64,000 nt of DNA from Campylobacteraceae bacterium (GCA_013215945.1 JABSOM010000006.1:124001-188000), one strand, 5' to 3'. Counted from the first letter of the stretch, positions 1 through 10,082 are shown. Made by a program: numbers and translations. The notes: generated by a model not told the origin, from the sequence alone.

Positions 1-373
1 CGGCTTCACCCTCATAATTTACTTCGGACACATACATTCTATCTACTAGATCAAATGCCAAATCATAAATTAATGCCCCACCTATAATAAACAATTCTTT
101 TTCACCCTTTTCTTTAGCATAGTTGATGGCTTTTTTTAAATCAGTATAAACATTCACACCCACATATTCAAAAGTACTTTGTGATAAAACAAGAGAGGTT
201 CTATTGGGTAAAGGTTTTCCAATAGACTCAAACGTTTTTCTTCCCATTAAAATATGATGACCTGATGTTATTTTTTTGAAGTTCTTAAAATCTTGCGAAA
301 TATGCCAAAGCATTTGATTGTTTAAACCAATTTGATAATCTTTTCCATAAGCAACGATAAGTGAAACTATCAT
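1..373 (-). CDS. folA: Dihydrofolate reductase, C-terminal end missing (window edge)
   Basis: Reading leftward from the ATG at 371-373 gives about 124 residues of a dihydrofolate reductase, which reduces dihydrofolate to tetrahydrofolate with NADPH in the cytoplasm. Visible family features are the N-terminal beta strand [10 protein letters not shown], the LWH segment, the NADPH-binding GRKTFESIGKPLPNR stretch, and the GG-containing strand IIGGALIYD followed by an acidic YVSEV strand. The rest lies beyond position 1. Its ATG overlaps the thyA stop codon by one base (TAATG), so the two are translationally coupled. The pairing is functional: thymidylate synthase makes the dihydrofolate that this enzyme recycles. 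Confidence 0.93.
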   Translation of the reverse strand, partial: MIVSLIVAYGKDYQIGLNNQMLWHISQDFKNFKKITSGHHILMGRKTFESIGKPLPNRTSLVLSQSTFEYVGVNVYTDLKKAINYAKEKGEKELFIIGGALIYDLAFDLVDRMYVSEVNYEGEA

Positions 374-1236
374 TATACTGCCATCTTTGCTTTAATAGAA
401 TCATGACATTTATAATCTTCTAAAACAAAATCTTCCATCTTAAAATCAAAAATAGATTTAATATCTTTATTAATTTTCATTCTTGGTTTTGCAAAGGGTG
501 TTCTGCTTAATTGTAAAGTACTTTGTTCAATATGATTAGAGTACAAATGCGCATCCCCAAAGGTATGTACAAAGTCTCCTAACTCTAAATCACATACTTG
601 TGCAATCATCATAGTTAAAAGAGCATAAGAAGCGATATTAAAAGGCACGCCTAAAAAGATATCCGCACTTCGTTGATACAATTGGCAAGACAGTTTCCCC
701 TTAGCAACATAAAATTGGAAAAAGGTATGACAAGGAGGCAAGGCCATTTTATCAATCTCACCTGCATTCCATGCGGATAAGATTAAACGTCTTGAATCGG
801 GATTGGTTTTTATTTGATGAATAAGCTCACTTAATTGATCAAGTGACTCTCCATTGTTTTTCTTCCATGAACGCCACTGTGATCCATAAACAGGTCCTAA
901 TTCTTTAATAGTATCACTGTTCGTATAACCTAAGTCTTTTCCTTGTTGATCTGCATTTGCAGTCCATACTGTTTTTTTACCAATTAAATTTTTAGCTTCA
1001 TCTGCATAATGAATTTCAGCCAAACGTCTTTCATCAGTAGAACCTTCTATAAACCATAATAATTCAGAAACAATTGCTTTTAGATGACATTTTTTTGTAG
1101 TAACTAAAGGGAAACCTTCATTTAAATCAAAACGCATTTGGTAACCAAATACAGAGGTAGTTCCCGTACCCGTTCTGTCTTCTTTTTTTACGCCATTAGC
1201 TAAGACGTGTTGCATTAAATCTAAATATTGTTTCAT
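373..1236 (-). CDS. thyA: Thymidylate synthase ThyA
   Basis: Converts dUMP and methylene-tetrahydrofolate to dTMP and dihydrofolate. The 287-residue protein carries the full ThyA signature: DRTGTGT near residue 20, FPLVTTKK near 42, the arginine pair RRLILSAWN at 149-157 and the nucleophilic cysteine in ALPPCH (C169), followed by QLYQRSAD and the C-terminal folate-site region. It is slightly longer than the 264-residue E. coli enzyme, mostly through an insertion near residues 80-115, which is usual in this family. A clear ribosome site (AGGA, 7 bases upstream) supports the start. It is followed by overlapping folA. Confidence 0.97.
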   Translation of the reverse strand: MKQYLDLMQHVLANGVKKEDRTGTGTTSVFGYQMRFDLNEGFPLVTTKKCHLKAIVSELLWFIEGSTDERRLAEIHYADEAKNLIGKKTVWTANADQQGKDLGYTNSDTIKELGPVYGSQWRSWKKNNGESLDQLSELIHQIKTNPDSRRLILSAWNAGEIDKMALPPCHTFFQFYVAKGKLSCQLYQRSADIFLGVPFNIASYALLTMMIAQVCDLELGDFVHTFGDAHLYSNHIEQSTLQLSRTPFAKPRMKINKDIKSIFDFKMEDFVLEDYKCHDSIKAKMAV

Positions 1237-1307
1237 TAAAATTCCTGTAAGATAAAACCTATGGTTTTTATTTTTTGTATTTTACAATAATGTAGATTAA
1301 GAAGAAT

Positions 1308-1339
1308 AAAACAAAAGTAAAATAATTTACTTTTGTTTT
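1308..1339 (-). terminator. Hairpin terminator of the DUF2333-like gene
   Basis: A 14-base perfect inverted repeat (arms 1308-1321 and 1326-1339, 4-base loop) begins at the stop codon of the leftward gene at 1339-2256. On the minus strand the second arm ends in a U-rich stretch, as in intrinsic terminators. The remainder of the 102-base gap up to thyA holds nothing else recognisable. Confidence 0.6.
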
Positions 1340-2256
1340 TAGCCGTTTCTTAGTTTGTCTCTTAATTCACCCAGTTTTTGAGCAATAATATTGGCTTGTT
1401 TTTCTAGTTTGGAAACATGTCCTAAAGCTTCTAATATAACAATATGGTTTTGTGAAATAGCTTCATTTACTAACTCTAATAAGGGAACAAAGTTTTCAAC
1501 ATAAGAAGATTTATCTTTCATTTTGTCTTTAAAATCATAATCAATACCTTGCAAAAATTTAGATATTGCGATTAAATTTCCTTTTAACTGATAAAATTTA
1601 TCATCATCAGTAAAAAAACTTGATTTCACCATAGTATTGGTTTGTAATTGTTGTTTTAATTTATCAAGAACTTCTGCTAAATTATCAGAATTTATAATAA
1701 ATACAGCTTCTTTTTTATTCATGCCTACATTTTTATCTTTTTGCAATTGTACGACATAAGAATCAATATTAGATACTGTTTGTTTTAATCTTGTAGTATA
1801 AGAAGTAAAAATAGGCAAGGTATAATCGGCATAAATATTTGATCGCGCTTTTACTAAATATTTATTAGCCCCACCCGTACCCCTATTTCTTGCAAGATTA
1901 TTTTCTAAGGTATTAACAGCAATACGGTACATTTCAATTTGACCTACTTGCTCATAATATTTATTATCAATGTATAAATTAACCCCTGTAAAATTAGTAA
2001 CTAAACCCTCATCTAAAAGATCATTAATTCCATTGCGTACTGAGTATACTGTTGTTTTTCCTAATAGGTTGTTGTATTGTTTAATACTTTTAACGTCATC
2101 AGTCGTAATGCTGTAAAAGGGAGCTACTACAAGACTTAAAGGAAAGAACCACAATATAATTGAGATAAGAGCTACAAACACAATATTAAAAAGTACTTTA
2201 AAAAATGATTTCCAATCTTGTCAGTTTGCGAACAATTTATCCTGTAGCGTTTCCAT
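1339..2256 (-). pseudogene. DUF2333-like membrane-anchored protein with in-frame TGA at codon 12
   Basis: The open frame starting with GTG at 2181 encodes 280 residues: an N-terminal membrane segment (VALISIILWFFPLSLVV) followed by a helical extracytoplasmic part. The spacing of conserved-looking blocks (membrane anchor, then a VKSI/N-rich start, a GVNL block near residue 65, a YADYTLP block near 118 and FYQLKGNLIAISKFL near 196) resembles the DUF2333 family, whose function is unknown. The GTG has no ribosome site. The same frame continues upstream to an ATG at 2254-2256 with AAGGAA eight bases before it; codon 12 (2221-2223) is TGA where TGG would give ...FANWQDWKSFF. I therefore read it as a gene with a nonsense mutation, or one rescued by weak internal initiation. 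A hairpin terminator follows. Confidence 0.55.
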
Positions 2257-2441
2257 ATATATTCCTTATTCTAATTGACTTTTATTTTATCACAATAAGG
2301 GCACTGTTTGCTTAAATAAGTCTCATTATATATAATCTTTTGTATTATTATATTTATATTAAGAAGAAATATTAACTCAAGTAAAGAAGATAATTTCTAT
2401 TAATACTTTATTATAATAAAAAGAGTAAAAAAGGGAAAGTT

Positions 2442-5400
2442 ATGAAAAGCCTGTTAAAGATTTTATTTATTATAGTTCTTTGTGATAACCTTTTAAATGC
2501 TGAAATACATTATAATTTAAAAGAAAATAATATTTTAACAGCCCAAGAAAAACTCTTCTTAGAAAAAAAACCAAGTATAAATATTGCTGTATTTGAAAAT
2601 TGGGAGAATTTTTCTTACAAAGATAAAAATGGAAAATTCATTGGTTATCATATAGACTTAATAAAAATTATTAATAAAAATCTAAAAACCAATTTTGAAA
2701 TACAAGGTTTTTCTTCTTGGTCAGAGGCTTATACCTCTGCTAAAAATACAAAAGTAGATGGAATCATGGGTTTGTATTGGTCAAAAGAAAGAGAAAAAGA
2801 CTTTATTTATTCTCCTAGTTATTATAACTCCCCTACTTATCTTATTGCAAGACAAAATGACAATAGTGTTAATAACATTAATGATATAAAAGATAAAACA
2901 GTTGTTAGCATAAAAGACGCTTTAATACTTAAATTATTAAAAACATACTATCCAAGTACTAAAGTAATATTAGTAAAAACGCTGAAACAAAGATATGAAA
3001 AAGTTCAAAATAAAGAAGCAGATGTATTTTTTGTAAATAATGTAAACAATCAAGATTTAAAAAAATACAAGTTAAAAATTTTCTATACCCTGTATTTAAA
3101 AGCAGGTGAATTTTCTTTAGGAACTTCAATTAACAATAAAGTATTAGCAGGAATATTTAAAAAAGGTGTAGATTCTTTAAGTCAAGAACAAAAAGACTCT
3201 TTAAGAAACAAGTGGTTGGAAAATACAAATAATTCAATCTTTTCAAAAGAGGAATTAATATATATAAAAAAAACTCCTCCATTAAAAGTAGGAGTGGAGC
3301 AATGGCCTCCTTTTATTTTCTCTGAAGATGGAAATAAAGTACAGGGGATAGTAGCAGATCTACTTAAGAAGATAGGAAATATATCTGGTCTTAAATTTAA
3401 TTATATTCTAGGAGATTGGCCTTGGATTCTAAATAAATTTAAAAAACAAGAACTTGATATTCTACCGGCTACTGCATTTTTAAAAGAAAGAACAAGATAT
3501 GGTTTATATACTCCCTCTTATCTAACAAATCTTAGTGCTTTATTTGTAAAGAAATCCAATAGTACAATTAAATCCTTTAAAGATTTAAACTTTAAAACAT
3601 TAAGTATGATAAGAGGTTATGCATCCATTGAAAAAATTAAAAAGAAATTCCCCAATATTAAAATTAAAGAAGTATCTAGCCTTGATGAATCAATTCAACT
3701 TTTATTAAATAATGAAGTAGATGCTTTTTATGGTTTTGAGCTGAATGGAAATTATATTTTAAAAAAATCCCTTATTACGTCTATTAAAACAATCTTTCAA
3801 AATGATATACAAAAAGAGGACGTTCGTATTTTCTCCAGAAAAGACGATTATGTGTTAAATTCTATTTTAAAAAAATCCCTTAGTGCTATTTCTTTAAAAG
3901 AGAAAGAGGCAATATTTGAAAACTGGATAAAAGAAAAAAAACAAACAAAAGAAGTAAATATAATTTTAGGGCAAAATGGAGAACCTTATTCTTTTGAGAA
4001 TTCCTTTTTAACTGGTATTGAATACGATTTACTTGAGTTTATTTTAAAGAAGATGAATATTTCTATTAATAAGGAAAGAATAAGCTCTATGGAAAATATC
4101 TATAAAGAATTTAAAAATAATAAAGAATTTGATATAGCTTTTTCCCTAAAAAAAAGAAACAATGATTTTTATTATTCAGATAATTTTATCACGTTTGATG
4201 ATACAGCCATTACACGATATAAAGACAATATAGTTATTAAAGATATTTCCGCACTAAAAAACAAAAAAATACTCTCTTTTAATTTAGCAACAAAGCACTT
4301 AGGTTATGAATTCTTTAATGCGGTAACAAATAATGAGCAATATAAGGAATATAAATCACAAAGAAAACAAGTAAAAGACTTTTTAAATAGTGAATCTAGC
4401 GTATTAATCATTGATAGAAATATTTTTAAGTGGCAGTTGAGGGAATTAAGTTCAAAAAGTATTTCAGAATATAAATTTGATGATATTTTTAGTGAAAAGA
4501 ACACATTATACGTTGCTTTTAAAAACAAGAAATTAAGAGATATCTTCAATACAAAATTACGTGAAATAAAAGACTCAGGAAAATATCAAGAAATAATTAA
4601 TAACTATACAAGATACGATATTAAATCCAAAAAAAAACTCAGTCTTTTTTTATCTGCAATACTTGGAAAAAGTATTGCATTAAATAACATAAAAGAAATA
4701 AAAGAAATTTCTAGAATCTTTTTAGCATTAGGCTATATAGATAAACTTGAGGTATTCAATGAAAAAGGAAAGATTATTTTTACATCTAAAAATAATGAGA
4801 AAAAGTTTTTTTTAGAAGGAAAAAGTTTTTACAATGCTTTTTTTAAGCCCATTGAAGTTGGTTTTATTAGAATTTATTTTGATGAAAAAAAACTCAAGGA
4901 AAAAGTTTCTAATAATGTGCTTATTCCAGAGATAGGAAAATTTAAGCATTTGAATATATTTCCACAAATAAAAAAAATTTATCAAAGGTTTGACTATTTA
5001 ACACAACAACTAAGCTTTACAAAAAAAGAACTAGAATACATCAAAAACAAGCCTATAGTAACTTATGCAGAAACCAACTGGGAACCTTTTGCATTTTTAG
5101 ATAAAGACAATAACGATGAAGGAATAATAGCTGAATACAAAAAAATAATTGAGAATAAAACGAATTTGAGATTTAAACATATTAAATCTATTAATCATGA
5201 TAACTGGGGAAATGTAGTCAAGGCATTTAAAGACAAAGAACTTGATATATTATTATCCTATAATCCTTTTGAATTGAATCCAACAAGAGGTTTAGTCTCT
5301 AATGCGTATGAAACCTTTAAATATGTCATCGTTACAAAAAAAGATACTGCTTTTGTAGATAATATAAGTGATTTAAATAACAAAACTATTGCTTTAAGAA

Positions 5401-7448
5401 AAAACTTTTCGATAAAAAGATTTATTGAAAAATCCTACCCAAATATTAAAACTTTAGAAGCAAAAAATGAAGAAGATGTTTTCAAACTCATTTCTTCAAA
5501 AAAAGCGTATGCCACTATTGAACATTATGCCATTGCATCTTACAAAATCAATACGATTTATAAAGATTTAAAAATCGCAGGGGTATTAGAAAAAAAATAC
5601 AGTCATCATCTTTTAGTACAAGAAAATAATCCTATTTTATTGTCAATTTTAAATAAAGTCATTAAAAGCATTACTTTAGACCAAAAAAACAAAATTCGAA
5701 ATAAATGGATTCACAGCTCAAAAAAAACCATTACTGATTACACGCTGGTGTATCAATTGTTAGCTGTATTTATTCTTATTCTTATTATCATATTCTTTTT
5801 TATGAGAAAATTAAACAAAGCAAAAAATTTAATTGAAGCAGAGAAAAAGAATCTTGAAACATTATTTATGGATATACAAGATGCTGTAATACTTGCTAAG
5901 GATGGTAGGTATATTAATGTTAATAATTCTTTATTAAAACTTTTTAATATAAAAAACAAAAAAGACTTTTTAGATCAAGTTCCTGGTTCAATGGCACCTA
6001 AGTACCAGGCCAATGGAGAATTATCTCATAATGAAATGCATAAATTTTTAGACATAGCTTACAAAAAAGGAAACATTCGTTTTCAATGGCAAAGTAGAAG
6101 AACTTCAGGAGAGATTCTTTGGATTGAGTTTGTTGTAAGTAAAGTAAAATATTTCAATGAAGATATTTTACATATGTTATGCAGAGATATTACAAAAACC
6201 AAACTCTTAGAACTGGAGTTAAAAGAGCAAAAAAATATCTTTGAAACTTTATTTAATGACAGTGCAGATGGTGTTGCTTTAATTAAAGATGGTCTTTTAG
6301 TTGATTGTAATAATGCAGTACTAAGTATGTTTGGTTTTAAAAACAAAAGTGAGCTTGTCTCTTTAAGTTTTAGTGATATATCTCCTTTATATCAAGAAAA
6401 TAATAAAAAATCCAGCAAAGAAGCAAAACTTAAAATGATTGACAGTGTTAGATATGGCTCAAATCGTTTTGAATGGATACATAAAAAAGTCTCTGGCGAG
6501 ATTTTTTGGGCTGAGATTGTATTAAGCCATATAAAAATTAACAATGAAAATATTATTCATGTAGTTCTTAGAAATATTTCTGCAACAAAACGATTACAAG
6601 AGCAAATTAAAAACAGAACCAATGATTTAGAATACAGTAACAAAGAATTAGAAAATTCAAATGAAGAATTACAAAAAACCATACTAAATTTAAAACAAAC
6701 ACAAGAACAACTTGTAGCATCTGAGAAAATGGCCTCTTTAGGGGGTTTAGTTGCAGGAGTTGCTCATGAGATTAATACACCAGTAGGCATTGGACTTACT
6801 GGAATATCTCACTTAGAAGTACTTACTGAAACTATAAACAAACAATATAATAAAGATATTATGACTCAAAATGATTTTGAAGAGTATTTATTAACCTCAA
6901 AAGATTTAAGTAATTTAATTCACAAGAATTTGCAAAAAGCAGCATCTTTAGTTAGATCTTTTAAACAAGTAGCAGTTGATCAAAGCAGTGAAGAAAAAAG
7001 AGTTTTTAATTTAAAAGAATACATGGATGAAATTTTGCAAAGCATACATTCAGTTACTAAAAAAGCAGATATTCAAATAGATGTACTGTGTGAAAAAGAT
7101 ATTGTTATCAACTCTTATGCCGGTGAGTATTCACAAATTATGACAAATTTGATTATGAACTCAATAGTTCATGCTTTTAAGAAAAAAGAAAAAGGTAAGA
7201 TTATCATCAGTATTACACAAAACAACGATGAACTTATTATTGTATATACAGATAATGGGAAAGGCATTAAAAAAGAAAATCTGCACAAAATATTTGATCC
7301 ATTTTTTACAACCAATAGAAACAATGGGGGGTCTGGTTTGGGATTAAATATTATTTATAATATTATTACCTCAAGATTCAAAGGAAATATTACGTGCAAG
7401 AGTACTGAAAACGAAGGTGCTGAATTTTTTATTCACTTAAAAGTATAA
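2442..7448 (+). CDS. Giant BvgS-like sensor histidine kinase with four periplasmic SBP domains and two PAS domains
   Basis: A 1668-residue hybrid of receptors and kinase. After a signal peptide (about 1-20) come bacterial extracellular solute-binding (SBP family 3) modules at about 45-262, 280-500 and 505-720, an insert at about 735-830 that looks Cache-like (LEVFNEKGKIIF ... VGFIRIYFD), and a fourth SBP module at about 871-1092. A single membrane segment follows (about 1098-1125), then PAS domains at about 1138-1255 and 1265-1382, a coiled coil, a HisKA domain with the phospho-acceptor H1442 in GVAHEINTP, and a HATPase domain (N-box NLIMNSIVHA, DNGKGI, GSGLGLN). No receiver domain is fused and no response regulator adjoins it. 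It stands alone between leftward genes. SBP family 3 modules often sense amino acids or small organic ligands; the ligands here are unknown. Confidence 0.9.
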   Translation: MKSLLKILFIIVLCDNLLNAEIHYNLKENNILTAQEKLFLEKKPSINIAVFENWENFSYKDKNGKFIGYHIDLIKIINKNLKTNFEIQGFSSWSEAYTSAKNTKVDGIMGLYWSKEREKDFIYSPSYYNSPTYLIARQNDNSVNNINDIKDKTVVSIKDALILKLLKTYYPSTKVILVKTLKQRYEKVQNKEADVFFVNNVNNQDLKKYKLKIFYTLYLKAGEFSLGTSINNKVLAGIFKKGVDSLSQEQKDSLRNKWLENTNNSIFSKEELIYIKKTPPLKVGVEQWPPFIFSEDGNKVQGIVADLLKKIGNISGLKFNYILGDWPWILNKFKKQELDILPATAFLKERTRYGLYTPSYLTNLSALFVKKSNSTIKSFKDLNFKTLSMIRGYASIEKIKKKFPNIKIKEVSSLDESIQLLLNNEVDAFYGFELNGNYILKKSLITSIKTIFQNDIQKEDVRIFSRKDDYVLNSILKKSLSAISLKEKEAIFENWIKEKKQTKEVNIILGQNGEPYSFENSFLTGIEYDLLEFILKKMNISINKERISSMENIYKEFKNNKEFDIAFSLKKRNNDFYYSDNFITFDDTAITRYKDNIVIKDISALKNKKILSFNLATKHLGYEFFNAVTNNEQYKEYKSQRKQVKDFLNSESSVLIIDRNIFKWQLRELSSKSISEYKFDDIFSEKNTLYVAFKNKKLRDIFNTKLREIKDSGKYQEIINNYTRYDIKSKKKLSLFLSAILGKSIALNNIKEIKEISRIFLALGYIDKLEVFNEKGKIIFTSKNNEKKFFLEGKSFYNAFFKPIEVGFIRIYFDEKKLKEKVSNNVLIPEIGKFKHLNIFPQIKKIYQRFDYLTQQLSFTKKELEYIKNKPIVTYAETNWEPFAFLDKDNNDEGIIAEYKKIIENKTNLRFKHIKSINHDNWGNVVKAFKDKELDILLSYNPFELNPTRGLVSNAYETFKYVIVTKKDTAFVDNISDLNNKTIALRKNFSIKRFIEKSYPNIKTLEAKNEEDVFKLISSKKAYATIEHYAIASYKINTIYKDLKIAGVLEKKYSHHLLVQENNPILLSILNKVIKSITLDQKNKIRNKWIHSSKKTITDYTLVYQLLAVFILILIIIFFFMRKLNKAKNLIEAEKKNLETLFMDIQDAVILAKDGRYINVNNSLLKLFNIKNKKDFLDQVPGSMAPKYQANGELSHNEMHKFLDIAYKKGNIRFQWQSRRTSGEILWIEFVVSKVKYFNEDILHMLCRDITKTKLLELELKEQKNIFETLFNDSADGVALIKDGLLVDCNNAVLSMFGFKNKSELVSLSFSDISPLYQENNKKSSKEAKLKMIDSVRYGSNRFEWIHKKVSGEIFWAEIVLSHIKINNENIIHVVLRNISATKRLQEQIKNRTNDLEYSNKELENSNEELQKTILNLKQTQEQLVASEKMASLGGLVAGVAHEINTPVGIGLTGISHLEVLTETINKQYNKDIMTQNDFEEYLLTSKDLSNLIHKNLQKAASLVRSFKQVAVDQSSEEKRVFNLKEYMDEILQSIHSVTKKADIQIDVLCEKDIVINSYAGEYSQIMTNLIMNSIVHAFKKKEKGKIIISITQNNDELIIVYTDNGKGIKKENLHKIFDPFFTTNRNNGGSGLGLNIIYNIITSRFKGNITCKSTENEGAEFFIHLKV

Positions 7449-7481
7449 AAAATTCAACGATGTTAAGAAAAAAAGAATTTA

Positions 7482-8411
7482 TTATTTAGCCTTAAATGTT
7501 TCTATATTTTTAGCCACTGCTTTAATAAGCCTAGTCCTAGCTTCTATACTTGCCCAGCCAATATGTGGAGTAAGAAGTAATTGTTCCTTGTTTTTTACTT
7601 TTAAGAGTGGGTTTGTGCTTAATATTGGTTCTTTTGAAACCACATCTATTCCACAATATATCTCTTGTTCATCAATAATTTTTGCTAAGTCTTTCTCATT
7701 AATAATTCCACCACGACCAAGATTTAATAAAATAGCCCCTTTTTTAATGCTCTTCATATTCTCATAATTTAATAAATCTTGAGTTTTATCATTTAAAGGG
7801 CAGTGAATTGAGATAATATCTGAGCTTCTAAGAAGTTCTTCTAAACTTACTTGTTTGTATTTACTGTTATTATTAGCTCCAGATGTAGAATAATATACGA
7901 CTTCACAATCAAAAGCTTGGGCTTTTTTAGCAAGGTTTTCTCCGATATTTCCCAAACCAATGATTCCCAGTCTTTTTTTATCTAAATCATAAAAAGGTTC
8001 ATCTATATGGGTAAAAATATCAGACTTTTCCCATTTACCATCATCTACATATTTTTTATAATACGAAAGTTTTTGTATAAAATGAAACATCATTGCAAAA
8101 GAGAGTTGTACTACTGATGACGTAGAATAACCTGCTACATTTTTAACTTCAATATTGGATTTTTTTGCATGTTCTAAATCCACATTATTCATACCCGTAG
8201 CACTTATACAAATTAGCTTTAAAGAACTTTTATCCATATGATCTTTAGTTATAATTACTTTATTCGTAATTACAATATCTGCATCTTTAATACGTTCTTG
8301 CACGTCTTTCTCTAAAGTAACATCATAAGAGATAAACTCTCCTAAATCCTTAAAAACATCTACCTTTGCATCAAAACCTAGGGTTGCACGATCTAACATT
8401 ATTATCTTCAT
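7482..8411 (-). CDS. D-2-hydroxyacid dehydrogenase, NAD-binding
   Basis: Member of the D-isomer-specific 2-hydroxyacid dehydrogenase family (309 residues), reversibly reducing a 2-oxoacid to the D-hydroxyacid with NAD(P)H. The Rossmann motif LGIIGLGNIGENLAKKA is in the middle of the chain, followed by the catalytic arginine in LNLGRGGIIN, the acidic residue in the GIDVVSKEP strand and the catalytic histidine in LTPHIGWAS. The early ITNKVIITKD block suggests a hydroxypyruvate/glycerate-dehydrogenase-like subgroup, but the substrate cannot be fixed from sequence. It is the last gene of a leftward run and lies 16 bases after the LysE-type exporter, so it is probably co-transcribed with it. It converges with the sensor kinase gene across 33 bases with no clear terminator. 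Confidence 0.85.
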   Translation of the reverse strand: MKIIMLDRATLGFDAKVDVFKDLGEFISYDVTLEKDVQERIKDADIVITNKVIITKDHMDKSSLKLICISATGMNNVDLEHAKKSNIEVKNVAGYSTSSVVQLSFAMMFHFIQKLSYYKKYVDDGKWEKSDIFTHIDEPFYDLDKKRLGIIGLGNIGENLAKKAQAFDCEVVYYSTSGANNNSKYKQVSLEELLRSSDIISIHCPLNDKTQDLLNYENMKSIKKGAILLNLGRGGIINEKDLAKIIDEQEIYCGIDVVSKEPILSTNPLLKVKNKEQLLLTPHIGWASIEARTRLIKAVAKNIETFKAK

Positions 8412-8427
8412 ATTTTTTCCTAATTTT

Positions 8428-9063
8428 TTATTTACTTAAAGCCACTGAAATACCCATAGAAATAAGTACCGCACCTACTGTTCTATCAAACATTTTTCCA
8501 AAAGAATTAAAAAACTTTCTTACTTTGTTTTTTGAAAGAATTAAACTTAAACATACAAACCATAATGTTGTTGCCAACATTGCAAAAATTCCATAAAATA
8601 TTTGTACACTCATTGGTGTACTTGGACTAATTACTACTGTAAACATAGAGATGAAAAATAAGGTAGCTTTTGGATTCAGGGCATTGCACAAAAAACCAAG
8701 TACAAAAGACTTTTTATCTGAAATATCACTGTAGTTTTGTACTTGCTGTTTTTTTAATTTTAAACCAGCTGATTTTAAACTTTGGTAACCAATATATATT
8801 AAATATGCAGCACCTAAATATTTAACAATAGAAAACAATAAAATCGATTGAGAGATAATAAAACCAATTCCCAATAATGTATAAATAATATGAACAGAAA
8901 TTCCTAAACCAACACCAAAGCTAGCAATTACTGAAGAGCGTTTTCCATAAGTAATACTTTGTTTTAAAATCATTGCAAAATCAGGGCCAGGGGAAAGAAG
9001 CGCTAAAAGTAATGCAAAAGCAAAAATTAAAAATTCATTTAAGTACATAGTATATTCAAACAT
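8428..9063 (-). CDS. LysE/RhtB-family amino acid exporter
   Basis: A 211-residue inner-membrane protein of the LysE/RhtB superfamily, which exports amino acids or their derivatives. It starts with a hydrophobic helix containing the family signature LSPGPDFAMILKQS (about residues 24-37), followed by GxxxGIxVH (GVGLGISVHIIYT) and about five further membrane helices. The motif FLCNALNPKATLFFISMF near residues 130-147 is also diagnostic. The start is supported by AAAAGGA upstream. It sits between a DMT permease and a hydroxyacid dehydrogenase in a run headed by a TetR regulator, which suggests a small efflux locus. The transported compound is unknown. Confidence 0.88.
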   Translation of the reverse strand: MFEYTMYLNEFLIFAFALLLALLSPGPDFAMILKQSITYGKRSSVIASFGVGLGISVHIIYTLLGIGFIISQSILLFSIVKYLGAAYLIYIGYQSLKSAGLKLKKQQVQNYSDISDKKSFVLGFLCNALNPKATLFFISMFTVVISPSTPMSVQIFYGIFAMLATTLWFVCLSLILSKNKVRKFFNSFGKMFDRTVGAVLISMGISVALSK

Positions 9064-9117
9064 GTTTATCCTTTTTATTCTAAGCAGTGTAACATAAAAT
9101 AATAGTCATCTGCTTTC

Positions 9118-10023
9118 TTATATCTTTGCATTTACTGTTTTTATTTCTTCTGTTTTTTGCTGTTTTTTGTGAATTTCTCTAAGACCTAAAAGAACCATTC
9201 CAATGCCAAATAGCACCAATAAATCTATACTCTCATCTAATAAAAAATATGAAATTACAACAGCACTTACAGGTACTAAATAAAATAAAGAAGCCACTTT
9301 AGAAATATTATTCTTTTTTATCATTAAATACAACAGAGATAAAGCCCCAATACTAACACCTATTGACATATAAAACAAAGCAATAAAAAAATCTTTGTTA
9401 TATATAATATAACTTTCTTCTAAAAATAAAAAAGGTATTACTAAGAGCGAAGAACTTAATGTTCCAATAGCTCCCCCTGTAAATAAATTCATATTAGAAC
9501 AATATTTTTTTTGATAAATATTTCCAAAGGATAATCCAATAAGTGCTACAAAAGCACAAAAAAGTGAAAGAATATTCAAATTCTGCGTATTTAATTTAAA
9601 TAAAACAATACAAAACACACCAAAAAAAGCAATAAATAAACCTCTCCAAATATATTTATTAATACGTTCATTTAAATATTTTTGTGCTATTAATGTTACT
9701 AATAAAGGTTGTAGTGAAATAATTAAAGCGCATAAAGAAACGGATAAACCATAAGATAAAGCCAAATATACACCAATAGAAAAGGTTCCTACAGTTAACG
9801 TACCAGCAAATGCTATATGCAAAAATTCTTTTTGTGTTTTTGGCCAAGAACTTTTTAATAACAAAGAAAGAATAAATAAAATTAAAAAAGCAATAAAGAA
9901 ACGAAGAATTAAAAATGCCATAGGACTTGCAAATGCTAAACCCATTTTAGTAAAAACAAAACCACTTCCATATAAAACAATAAAAACAAAAGGCATACTC
10001 AAACTTAGGTATTTCATATTCAT
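9118..10023 (-). CDS. EamA/DMT-superfamily permease
   Basis: A 301-residue drug/metabolite transporter with ten predicted membrane helices in two EamA repeats (about 10-140 and 150-285). Typical features are the first-helix VLYGSGFVFTKMGL block, a proline- and glycine-rich second helix, and ISLQPLLVTLIAQKYLNERI closing the first repeat. The second repeat ends with YFLLDESIDLLVLFGIGMVLLG. A charged, lysine-rich tail follows. The start ATG has AAGGAG upstream, and a perfect 18-base palindrome (10032-10049) abuts this ribosome site. The TetR gene directly upstream is the likely regulator. The substrate is not predictable. Confidence 0.88.
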   Translation of the reverse strand: MNMKYLSLSMPFVFIVLYGSGFVFTKMGLAFASPMAFLILRFFIAFLILFILSLLLKSSWPKTQKEFLHIAFAGTLTVGTFSIGVYLALSYGLSVSLCALIISLQPLLVTLIAQKYLNERINKYIWRGLFIAFFGVFCIVLFKLNTQNLNILSLFCAFVALIGLSFGNIYQKKYCSNMNLFTGGAIGTLSSSLLVIPFLFLEESYIIYNKDFFIALFYMSIGVSIGALSLLYLMIKKNNISKVASLFYLVPVSAVVISYFLLDESIDLLVLFGIGMVLLGLREIHKKQQKTEEIKTVNAKI

Positions 10024-10031
10024 TTCAACTC

Positions 10032-10081
10032 CTTGACTGTTTAGTCAAGAAATTATAGCACGATTAAACTATGCAGTCAAG
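10032..10081. promoter_or_regulatory. Paired TetR-type operator candidates
   Basis: A perfect palindrome CTTGACT-GTTT-AGTCAAG lies at 10032-10049. A second, imperfect copy in the opposite orientation (minus strand CTTGACTGCATAGTTTAA) lies at 10064-10081, 32 bases away, about three helical turns. They fill the 59-base gap between the TetR gene and the permease gene. The palindrome abuts the permease ribosome site on the minus strand, so binding, or an RNA hairpin, could block expression. Assignment to the adjacent TetR protein is inference. Confidence 0.6.
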
Positions 10082-10082
10082 T

